Below are positions 13,516 through 18,589 of a stretch of 18,589 nt of DNA, piece by piece (positions within the stretch are counted from its first letter, which is position 1; each line of letters begins with the position of its first letter). Made by a program: the position numbers and the translations under genes. The stretch is from positions 1 to 18,589 of the forward strand of contig VBJS01000043.1 of assembly GCA_005880055.1 (NCBI GenBank), written 5' to 3'. The stretch is from Chloroflexota bacterium (GTDB taxonomy: Bacteria; Chloroflexota; Dehalococcoidia; SM23-28-2; RBG-16-64-32). A model generated the notes under the pieces. The model was not told the DNA's origin, made no database searches, and saw nothing but the letters and a program-made list of their open reading frames with translations.

Positions 13516-14349
13516 CTAAAGCGGCGACCAGTACCGCCGGCCCTCGCCGCGTAGCACCCGTCCGAACGTCAGCCCCGGGAAGTGCGCCGTCGCCAGCAAC
13601 GCACCGCTTGCCTCAATCTCGCTCGCCACCGCCTCCTGCGTCTTTCGCGCCAGCTTCGGGTCCATATCGCCCAGGCCGGACCACTCGGGCTCCTCCAGTT
13701 GCACCGGGCAGGCGATCGTATCTCCCAGGATGAACGCCCGCTCCGTTCCCGAGGACAACACGGCCCCTGTATGGCCGGGCGTGTGGCCGGGCGTGGCGAT
13801 TACGTTGACGCCCGGCGCGATCGCATCTCCGTCTTCAGCAGCCTCGAAGCGCTCGCCCAGCGTCGCCAGCATATTTTTTTGCGAGAACACGTCGCGGACC
13901 GGGTCGTTTGCCGCCGCTTCGGACGTCCAGAACTTGTTCTCGTTCGCGGACCAGCGATAGACAGCATTCGGGAAGGTGGGGCGCGCCTGGTCGCCTTTTG
14001 CTTGCACGCAGGCGCCGGCGTGGTCGAAGTGCAGATGAGTGACGAACACCACGTCGATGTCTTCCGGCTCGACGCCTACTGCCGCCATTTCTCCCAGGAG
14101 GGCGCCGCCTCGCATCGGCCCCCACTGGACGTCGCCTAAGCCCGTGTCAACGAGCACCCGGCGCCCGTTCGAACTCACGATGAAGGAAGAGAACTGGAAC
14201 TCCACGTTGCCCTCGTGATCCTGCCAGCGTTGGTGCCGGTCCCACTGCTCCTTGGTGGTGCCCGCAAAGTAGAAGGTGCCGGGTACCTTCGCTGTGCCAT
14301 CCGAGAGGACGAGCACCTCAAGGTCACCGATCTTGAAGCTATTGGCCAT
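13516..14349 (-). CDS. MBL-fold metallo-hydrolase (AiiA/glyoxalase II-like)
   Basis: This 277-residue metallo-beta-lactamase-fold hydrolase shows LVDTGLGD, then THLHFDHAG with H105, H107, D109 and H110 as metal ligands. Later it has TPGHTPGHTG, ILGDTIACP with the bridging Asp, and a final ATAHFPG His. The layout is that of the large lactonase/glyoxalase II-like group, which includes acyl-homoserine lactonases; the substrate is unknown. It is cytoplasmic, with no signal peptide. I start at ATG 14349 (MANSFKIGDLEVLVLSDG) because the fold begins there and an extended -10 lies 41 bases upstream; the frame is open to 14451 but would run through that promoter. It is unrelated in sequence order to the PhnP-like enzyme at 1489. 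It diverges from the imuB-like gene. Confidence 0.88.
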   Translation of the reverse strand: MANSFKIGDLEVLVLSDGTAKVPGTFYFAGTTKEQWDRHQRWQDHEGNVEFQFSSFIVSSNGRRVLVDTGLGDVQWGPMRGGALLGEMAAVGVEPEDIDVVFVTHLHFDHAGACVQAKGDQARPTFPNAVYRWSANENKFWTSEAAANDPVRDVFSQKNMLATLGERFEAAEDGDAIAPGVNVIATPGHTPGHTGAVLSSGTERAFILGDTIACPVQLEEPEWSGLGDMDPKLARKTQEAVASEIEASGALLATAHFPGLTFGRVLRGEGRRYWSPL

Positions 14350-14389
14350 GGTTGTTCTCACTTTCCAGCTATGAATCGAGGCGCGCCCG

Positions 14390-14398
14390 ATTGTATCA
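14390..14398 (-). promoter_or_regulatory. Extended -10 TGA-TACAAT for the metallo-hydrolase gene
   Basis: Minus-strand TGATACAAT matches TGnTATAAT with 5 of 6 hexamer bases. Transcription would begin near 14383, giving a leader of about 34 bases. No convincing -35 is present. Confidence 0.5.
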
Positions 14399-14413
14399 CG
14401 TGGCATCCTCCCC

Positions 14414-14442
14414 TTGACATTACGAACTAATGTTCTTACGTT
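14414..14442 (+). promoter_or_regulatory. Sigma70-type promoter TTGACA-N17-TACGTT
   Basis: A perfect -35 TTGACA (14414-14419) is followed at 17 bases by TACGTT (14437-14442). It would start transcription around 14449, thirteen bases before the imuB ATG. The LexA-type box lies between the two hexamers. Confidence 0.6.
14423..14435. promoter_or_regulatory. LexA/SOS box CGAAC-TAAT-GTTC
   Basis: CGAACTAATGTTC carries the GAAC-N4-GTTC core of the Gram-positive LexA (Cheo) box, the type also reported for Dehalococcoides. It sits between -35 and -10 of the imuB-like gene, the ideal place for repression. An overlapping ACATTA-N5-TAATGT inverted repeat covers 14417-14433. Confidence 0.65.
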
Positions 14443-14461
14443 GGGAATCAAGGTCGCCTCA

Positions 14462-15640
14462 ATGATCGCCTGCCTCTACATCGCTCGCTTCGCCGTCGAG
14501 GCGGAGCGGGCAAGACACCCGGAGATCGTCTCCCGTTTATTGTTGATCGGCGAAGCGACAGTGCTTGACTGCTCGCTGGGTGCAGAGGCTTCCGGCGTGC
14601 GTCCCGGCATTCGAATGTCGGAAGCGATTGGCCTCTGCCACAACGCTATCGTCCTGCCGCCCGACATGCCTTACTACAACCGCCTCTTCGAGGAGATGCT
14701 CGATCACCTCCAGGAGCTGAGCCCGGAGATTGAGGGCGATTCCTCCGTAACAGGCCTTGCCTACATTGCCCTGCGCGGCCTGCCCGTACAACTGGGACCG
14801 TTCGCTGAACAACTCATCGCTGGAGTACACCGCTGCTTCGGGTTTATGCCGTCAGTTGGCATCGCCGGTGGCAAGTTCGTGGCGCGCGTGGCGGCGCGCA
14901 TATCACGGCCCGGCGCCGCTCGGATTGTGCCGAGGGACGGCGAAGCGGAATTTCTGGCGCCGTTGCCGGTAAGCCATCTGCCGGCAAGCGACGCGCTGTC
15001 CTGGCGCCTGGCGATGCTTGGCATCGAGAAGATAGGTCAGGTTGCGAGCCTGCCGCTCGGCGCTTTCCAGGCCCAGTTCGGCCCGGAAGGCCGGCATTGC
15101 TGGGAGCTGGCGCAGGGGATCGACAGCCGGCCGCTGGTCCCCAGAATTAAAGAGGAAACCATAACCCGCCGTTTGCAACTGCCCGCCCCGGCCGTTTCCC
15201 TGGATGCAGTCATGGTCGGCGTCGAGCGGCTGGTGCATGCCGCGTACGGCGAGGCGCGCCAGGCAGGCCGCTGGGTGCGCAAGGTGACTGTCCGCGGCGG
15301 GTTGGACCCCGCCGGCACCTGGGAACTGCCTGTTGCTTTCCGCGAGGCGCTGGCCGATCCTCGCGACGCCTGGTTCGCTATCAAAGCGGCCATTGTACGG
15401 CGGCCGCCGGAGCGGCCCGTAGAGGAGCTTGAGGTTCAGCTCGTGGGTCTCAGCGCGGAGTCCGGCAAGCAGGCGGTGATGTTCGAGGGCAAGGGCAGGC
15501 TCTGGCGCCAGGTGGAGGAGGCCGTGCGCCAGATTGGGATGCAGCGGGAACAACCGCGCCTGGGCAGAGTAATGCCCCTGGAGCCGTGGTCACGCATCCC
15601 GGAGCGCCGCGCGGCGCTGGTGGAGCTAAGTGATGTATAA
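14462..15640 (+). CDS. imuB: ImuB-like Y-family DNA polymerase homologue (probably non-catalytic)
   Basis: This 392-residue protein has the Y-family palm/fingers and little-finger layout: CLYIARFAVEAERAR at the start, GVRPGIRMSEAIGLC (residues 45-59), DMPYYNRLFEEMLDHLQELSPEIE, PSVGIAGGKFVARVAA, and LPLGAFQAQFGPEGRHCWELAQGIDSRPL, followed by a little-finger-like domain. The catalytic acids of active Y polymerases are missing: the first motif (DMDxFF in active enzymes) reads CLYIARF, and the SxDE motif reads SSVTGLAYIAL (94-104). This is the hallmark of ImuB, which acts as a clamp-binding hub for ImuA and DnaE2 in damage-induced mutagenesis. ATG 14462 is chosen for AAGG eight bases upstream. 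An SOS box overlaps its promoter. The ORF stop (TAA) forms part of the next promoter's TATAAT. No ImuA or DnaE2 is in the window. Confidence 0.82.
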   Translation: MIACLYIARFAVEAERARHPEIVSRLLLIGEATVLDCSLGAEASGVRPGIRMSEAIGLCHNAIVLPPDMPYYNRLFEEMLDHLQELSPEIEGDSSVTGLAYIALRGLPVQLGPFAEQLIAGVHRCFGFMPSVGIAGGKFVARVAARISRPGAARIVPRDGEAEFLAPLPVSHLPASDALSWRLAMLGIEKIGQVASLPLGAFQAQFGPEGRHCWELAQGIDSRPLVPRIKEETITRRLQLPAPAVSLDAVMVGVERLVHAAYGEARQAGRWVRKVTVRGGLDPAGTWELPVAFREALADPRDAWFAIKAAIVRRPPERPVEELEVQLVGLSAESGKQAVMFEGKGRLWRQVEEAVRQIGMQREQPRLGRVMPLEPWSRIPERRAALVELSDV

Positions 15641-15652
15641 TCCGATGTATAC
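15632..15652 (+). promoter_or_regulatory. Toxin-antitoxin promoter with TATAAT and GATGTATA repeats
   Basis: A perfect -10 TATAAT (15636-15641) overlaps the imuB stop codon. GATGTATA occurs twice (15632-15639, 15644-15651), 12 bases apart, and GTATA-N8-TATAC is also an inverted repeat. This fits an operator for the ribbon-helix-helix antitoxin just downstream. No good -35 is seen. Confidence 0.55.
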
Positions 15653-15670
15653 TTCACCAGGGAGGCCTTA

Positions 15671-15946
15671 ATGGCGCGCATGATACGGAAACAGATTTAC
15701 ATTGCACCAGAACAAGAGAAGCTGCTTAAACAGCGGTCAAAAGAATCGGGATTATCCGAGGCAGCGCTCATCCGAGAGTACATTGCAGAGGGAGTACACC
15801 GTCGTTGTGCAGCAGAGCGAAAGAAGGCATGGGAAGAGGCCTTAGCTTTCATGGAAGAACGAGCGAAAATGAAGGTTCCTCAAACCGGCCGGACCTGGAC
15901 ACGCGACGAACTATACGAAGAACGTTTTGAGCGATATTCTCGTTGA
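15671..15946 (+). CDS. Ribbon-helix-helix antitoxin (CopG/Arc type)
   Basis: This 91-residue protein has an N-terminal ribbon-helix-helix fold (RKQIYIAPEQEKLLKQRSKESGLSEAALIREYIAEGV, residues 6-42): the strand that enters the DNA major groove, then two helices. The C-terminal half is charged (RKKAWEEALAFMEERAKMK, TWTRDELYEERFERYSR) and likely wraps the toxin. GGAGG lies five bases before the ATG. It overlaps the VapC-type toxin by 20 bases, the usual toxin-antitoxin arrangement, and would repress its own promoter through the GATGTATA repeats. Base composition is more AT-rich than the neighbours, a sign of recent arrival. Confidence 0.88.
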   Translation: MARMIRKQIYIAPEQEKLLKQRSKESGLSEAALIREYIAEGVHRRCAAERKKAWEEALAFMEERAKMKVPQTGRTWTRDELYEERFERYSR

Positions 15947-16376
15947 CACCAACATACTGGTATATCCGCATGATCCGCGTGACCGCGAAAAGCAGGAGCG
16001 CGCCCGCGGCATAATAGATGAATTGGTGAAGAGCGAACGCGCTTTTATCAGCGTTCAATGTCTCACAGAGTTCTTCCGGTCAGTGCGTTGGAGACTCCCC
16101 GAGCCTCTACATCCAGCCGATGCTTTCGCTCAAGTGAAGCGCATATCTGAAGCCTGTGAGGTTCTCGATCTAACCCTCCAGGTCGTTTTGGAGGCTTGCC
16201 GGGCCAGTAACAGACATCAGATGTCAATCTGGGACGCGCTTATCTGGGCGGCGGCGAAGGTAAACGAAATCCCGTATATTCTCACTGAGGACGCCGAGCA
16301 TAACCGCTTCATCGAAGGCGTCCGCTACCTGAATCCCTTCGCAGCCGAGTTCGAGATGAACTTGCTCGAGGCCTGA
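15927..16376 (+). CDS. vapC: VapC-type PIN-domain toxin
   Basis: This 149-residue PIN-domain ribonuclease has the four acidic residues in the expected order: D7 (ILVDTNILVY), E48 (CLTEFF), D103 (IWDALIWAAA) and D122 (ILTEDAEH). VapC toxins cut tRNA or rRNA when the antitoxin is degraded. The start is TTG 15927 inside the antitoxin gene, giving MSDILVDTN, the normal distance to the first Asp; no better start exists. The stop overlaps the ATG of the next gene (TGATG). The module is more AT-rich than the flanking imuB-like gene. Confidence 0.9.
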   Translation: MSDILVDTNILVYPHDPRDREKQERARGIIDELVKSERAFISVQCLTEFFRSVRWRLPEPLHPADAFAQVKRISEACEVLDLTLQVVLEACRASNRHQMSIWDALIWAAAKVNEIPYILTEDAEHNRFIEGVRYLNPFAAEFEMNLLEA

Positions 16377-16699
16377 TGCCGCCCGACGTGATCCTACCAC
16401 CCCGTCTCCGCCCCCTCAACCGGCCGCGTCCCATCAAGGTGGAAGCCGCGGACTCCGGTGAGCCTCTCGCCCTGCACCTGGGCGGCCGCCGCATCGCCGT
16501 TGAGGCAGTGCTCGAACGCTGGCGGATTGATGACGAGTGGTGGCGAGAGCGCCCGTTGAGCCGTATGTACTACCGGGTCGCACTGGAAGATGGGCGCACC
16601 CTGGACCTCTACCGGGGCCTGGAGACCGGCCGCCTTTCGGCTCCGCCTGCGCCTGAGCAAGCGTCGCTCAGCACAGGCTGGTTCCGCCAGAGCTACTGA
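16376..16699 (+). CDS. Small protein resembling DUF6504, ImuB-associated
   Basis: This 107-residue protein has a Pro/Arg-rich start (PPRLRPLNRPRPIKVEA), then a compact domain: LHLGGRRIAVEAVLERWRIDDEWWRERPLSRMYYRVALEDGRTLDLYRGLETG ... GWFRQSY. This strand-rich WR/WW/YYR/YR pattern is what I recall for DUF6504 proteins, which are found beside ImuB/DnaE2 genes in Actinobacteria and Chloroflexota. The assignment rests on memory and not on a search. A place between imuB and dnaE2 is usual; here a toxin-antitoxin module separates it from imuB. Its ATG overlaps the VapC stop, so it is now translationally coupled to the toxin. The gene starts shortly before its conserved part and seems intact. Molecular role unknown. 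Confidence 0.65.
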   Translation: MPPDVILPPRLRPLNRPRPIKVEAADSGEPLALHLGGRRIAVEAVLERWRIDDEWWRERPLSRMYYRVALEDGRTLDLYRGLETGRLSAPPAPEQASLSTGWFRQSY

Positions 16700-16774
16700 G
16701 CCCATCACTGCACGTCCTTCCACAAGCACTTCCCGTGGCTGAAGCCTGGACGGCCGGCGATTAGTCAACATCGG

Positions 16775-16805
16775 CGTGGATAAGCGCCTGTGGATTTGTG
16801 GAGAG
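16775..16805. other. Cluster of DnaA-box-like sites
   Basis: CGTGGATAA (16775-16783) is the complement of TTATCCACG, 8 of 9 to the DnaA consensus TTATCCACA. TGTGGATTT (16789-16797) and TGTGGAGAG (16797-16805) match 7 and 6 of 9. Three in 31 bases is suggestive, but there is no dnaA, dnaN or AT-rich unwinding region nearby. Confidence 0.2.
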
Positions 16806-16910
16806 CCTCATTCTTTCGAATGACAGAGGCGCTTTGGCGAGAAAACGGGCGAGGACACGACTCTGATGGCCCTGTAACCTCGCGCTGGCCGCTGGTTACC
16901 CGCCGCCGCT

Positions 16911-16940
16911 TTGACAGCCTTTCGCCCTCAACGTAATAAT
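16911..16940 (+). promoter_or_regulatory. Sigma70-type promoter TTGACA-N18-AATAAT
   Basis: A perfect -35 TTGACA (16911-16916) is followed at 18 bases by AATAAT (16935-16940), 5 of 6 to the -10 consensus. The start would lie near 16947, leaving a leader of about 440 bases to ftsY, or driving an unannotated small RNA. Confidence 0.5.
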
Positions 16941-17259
16941 GACCCTGCTTCCCGAACGGAACAGCGGATCAGGAAGAAGGGACCTCCCGGCGCCGAATGG
17001 CCAACCCGCAAGGGCCGGCCGAAGCCCGAGAAGACCTGGAAACCCGAATCGCAAAGCCAGCCGGGAAGTTTTCTTTTGCCTTTAACGGCGCTGTCTGTCG
17101 GGGAATACTCCTCGCTGCGCTCGGCGGGTGGCAGCGCCTCGCCGGCCCGGGCAGCCTACTTCGCCTAACGGGAGTGCGTTCGCGTCGTGATGAGGAGCTG
17201 GCGGCACACCTGAGTACCTGACTCCGCGCTCGTACCGCTTTTCTAGGCGGGTGTCGTTC

Positions 17260-17336
17260 TGGTTCTTGTTTCCAGGTTCTTGGTTCCCCGCTCCTAGCTC
17301 CCTGCTCCCTGCTCTTTGTTCCCTGTTGCTTGTTCC
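17260..17336. repeat. Degenerate heptamer repeat, 11 units of about YTGYTCC
   Basis: Eleven 7-base units run without gaps: TGGTTCT, TGTTTCC, AGGTTCT, TGGTTCC, CCGCTCC, TAGCTCC, CTGCTCC, CTGCTCT, TTGTTCC, CTGTTGC, TTGTTCC. The pattern resembles the short tandem heptamer repeats (STRR) known from cyanobacteria. It ends about 50 bases before the ftsY start. Confidence 0.8.
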
Positions 17337-17388
17337 AGCCACAGGCTCCGTTTGACCCGCTTCCGCGCCTCACCCTATCATCGAAGCG

Positions 17389-18480
17389 ATGACGCGATTC
17401 TTCCGCCGTAAGAAGGAGAGCGAAGAGGCGGCTCTCGAGGAGCAGCCCGCCGAAGACCAGCAGACTCCCGAACCCCCGGCTGACTCCGCCGCCGCCGTAA
17501 GCGCGGAGGCCGCAGCCGGCGAGCGCGCCGCCGTGGCCGTGGAAGACGCCGCCGAGGCCGCCGTGCCCGTCGGCGAGGCTGTGGAGCGCACCCGGCGCGG
17601 CTTCTTCGGCCGCATCGGCGGTATGTTCCGCAAGGGGCTGAACGACGAGCTCTGGGAGGAGCTGGAGGAGACGCTGATCGCCGCCGACACGGGCGTCCCG
17701 ACGACACTCCGCATCCTGGACGACCTGAAGGAGCGCGTCCGGCGCGAGAGCATCCGCGACGCCGAACAGGCGCTCGCCGCGCTGAAAGACGACCTCGTGA
17801 ACGTGCTCGAGGTCGATACCGGGCGAGGCCGCATCTGGACGAACGGCCGCCGCGAAGAGATGCCGAAGCCGGCCGTGATCCTCGTCGTCGGGGTGAACGG
17901 CACCGGCAAGACCACCAGCATCGGGAAGCTCGCCCACGTCTACCGCGCCGAGGGCAAGAAGGTCGTCCTCGCCGCTGCCGACACCTTTCGCGCCGCCGCC
18001 ATCGACCAGCTCAAGCACTGGGGCCGGGGCGCCGGCGTCGATGTCGTCGCGCACAAGCAGGGTGCCGACCCCGGCGCCGTGGTCTTCGACGCCCTCCAGG
18101 CCGCCGAGAAGCGCGACGCCGACGTCCTGATCATCGACACCGCCGGCCGCCTGCACACGAAGGCGCACCTGATGGACGAGCTGCGCAAGGTGAACCGCGT
18201 CATCCAGCGCCAGGTCCCGGACGCGCCGCACGAGGTGCTCCTGGTGCTGGACGCGACGACCGGCCAGAACGCGATGCAGCAGGCCAAGTACTTCACCGAG
18301 GCCGTCGGCGTCACCGGCGTGCTGCTCGCCAAGCTGGACGGCACCGCCAAGGGCGGCGTCATCTTCTCCATCTGCGACCAGCTCCAGGTCCCCGTCCGCT
18401 TCATCGGTACCGGCGAGAAGCCGCAAGACCTCGCCGCCTTCCAGCCCCGCGAGTTCGTCGAAGCGCTGCTAGCGCCTTAG
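17389..18480 (+). CDS. ftsY: Signal recognition particle receptor FtsY
   Basis: FtsY docks SRP-ribosome complexes at the membrane through paired GTPases. This 363-residue protein has a basic tip (TRFFRRKK), an acidic Ala/Glu-rich A domain (residues 10-66), then the N domain with RRGFFGRIGGMFRKGLNDELWEELEETLIAADTGV. The G domain holds G1 GVNGTGKTT (168-176), DTFRAAA (199-205), DTAGR (250-254), AKLDGTAKGG and the closing GTGEKPQDL. All GTPase motifs are intact. ATG 17389 gives the expected membrane-binding N-terminus; no strong ribosome-binding site is visible before it. Codons are strongly C-ending, unlike most of the window, which suits a highly expressed core gene. It is preceded by a 689-base gap and converges on a surface-protein gene 14 bases on. 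Confidence 0.97.
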   Translation: MTRFFRRKKESEEAALEEQPAEDQQTPEPPADSAAAVSAEAAAGERAAVAVEDAAEAAVPVGEAVERTRRGFFGRIGGMFRKGLNDELWEELEETLIAADTGVPTTLRILDDLKERVRRESIRDAEQALAALKDDLVNVLEVDTGRGRIWTNGRREEMPKPAVILVVGVNGTGKTTSIGKLAHVYRAEGKKVVLAAADTFRAAAIDQLKHWGRGAGVDVVAHKQGADPGAVVFDALQAAEKRDADVLIIDTAGRLHTKAHLMDELRKVNRVIQRQVPDAPHEVLLVLDATTGQNAMQQAKYFTEAVGVTGVLLAKLDGTAKGGVIFSICDQLQVPVRFIGTGEKPQDLAAFQPREFVEALLAP

Positions 18481-18494
18481 GCCACCGGCTCGTT

Positions 18495-18589
18495 TCATCT
18501 CTTGCGCCTGATGAGGGCAGCGCCCGCGCAGGTCAGCCCTAAGCCGGCGGTCAGACCGCCGGCGGCGGCCAGAGCACCGAAATTACTAG
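18495..18589 (-). CDS. C-terminal end of a surface protein with membrane anchor-like tail (cut by window edge)
   Basis: The last 30 codons of a minus-strand gene are visible, stopping at TGA 18497-18495; the 5' part is beyond the window. They encode a hydrophobic, Gly/Ala-rich segment (FGALAAAGGLTAGLGLTCAGAALI) followed by RRKR and stop. This is the layout of a C-terminal membrane or sorting anchor of exported proteins in Chloroflexota and Gram-positives; an LPxTG-like motif, if any, would be outside the window. A perfect 8 bp hairpin (18544-18562) lies inside the coding sequence. The protein family cannot be identified from this fragment. Confidence 0.6.
   Translation of the reverse strand, partial: SNFGALAAAGGLTAGLGLTCAGAALIRRKR

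Larger units (their letters stand above)
16700..17388. other. 689-base intergenic region before ftsY, no convincing gene
   Basis: Open frames here (for example 16911-17168 and 16997-17221, plus) begin without a ribosome-binding site and have low-complexity RPGS-rich translations, so I call none. The gap holds DnaA-box-like sites (16775-16805), a small hairpin TCATTC-TTTC-GAATGA (16808-16823), a good promoter (16911-16940) and a heptamer repeat (17260-17336). Bases 17080-17200 look like a GC-rich dispersed repeat but have no second copy in this window. Confidence 0.55.

Noticed and set aside
16911..17221. Two small plus-strand open frames between the DUF6504-like gene and ftsY
   Set aside because: They start at TTG or ATG without ribosome-binding sites, one begins inside a promoter -35 box, and the translations look like repeat DNA.
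17260..17336. CRISPR array
   Set aside because: The repeat unit is 7 bases with no spacers and no cas genes nearby.
16969..18426. 485-codon open frame on the minus strand across ftsY
   Set aside because: It is antisense to an unmistakable FtsY; the high GC of the C-ending codons opens the opposite frame. Its translation is low-complexity and lacks a start signal.

Overview
The window is a GC-rich bacterial chromosome segment, most likely from a Chloroflexota lineage near Dehalococcoidia. Pointers are the DapL-type lysine pathway aminotransferase, a small UbiA-like/UbiE-like quinone gene pair, a Gram-positive-type LexA box in front of an ImuB-like gene, and secreted low-complexity surface proteins at both ends. 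The taxonomic call is inference from gene style. TGA is an ordinary stop in many genes here, so the genetic code is standard.

Layout. 1-761 (minus): start of a secreted surface protein that runs off the left edge. 1097-4414 (plus): a PAS protein, a PhnP-like metallo-hydrolase overlapping it by four bases, and an S9 peptidase. 4453-5148 (minus): a Crp/Fnr regulator with a CRP-geometry palindrome upstream. 5269-7323 (plus): an operon of an EthD-like protein, a family-6 DNA glycosylase and DapL, all overlapping. 7327-9650 (minus): a UbiE-like methyltransferase, a UbiA-like membrane protein and a class III adenylate cyclase. The cyclase frame carries an in-frame UGA exactly where a zinc-site cysteine is expected. 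9719-12594 (plus): an hflX with a damaged start and a frameshifted linker, a pentapeptide-like protein and a quinone-reductase-like dehydrogenase.

12691-13399 (minus) is a tRNA island: Leu(CAA), Gln(TTG), Asn(GTT). The tRNA-Asn and a small GIY-YIG nuclease gene lie between two broken tRNA-Asn copies, in which internal pieces are replaced by a 15-16 bp palindrome. This looks like a very small tRNA-targeting mobile unit and is the most unusual structure in the window.

13516-14349 (minus) is a second metallo-hydrolase. Divergent from it (plus) is an SOS-type promoter, then an imuB-like gene, a RHH/VapC toxin-antitoxin pair and a short protein resembling DUF6504. The toxin-antitoxin pair appears to have landed inside a mutagenesis cassette. 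A 689 bp gap follows; it holds a good promoter, DnaA-box-like sites and a degenerate heptamer repeat. It leads to ftsY (17389-18480), which converges on the anchor-like C-terminus of another surface protein at the right edge.

Possible links between genes: the cyclase could supply cAMP to the Crp-type regulator 2.2 kb away; the glycosylase and ImuB-like protein both serve DNA damage responses; the UbiA-like and UbiE-like proteins suggest quinone or isoprenoid side-chain chemistry. These links are inference.
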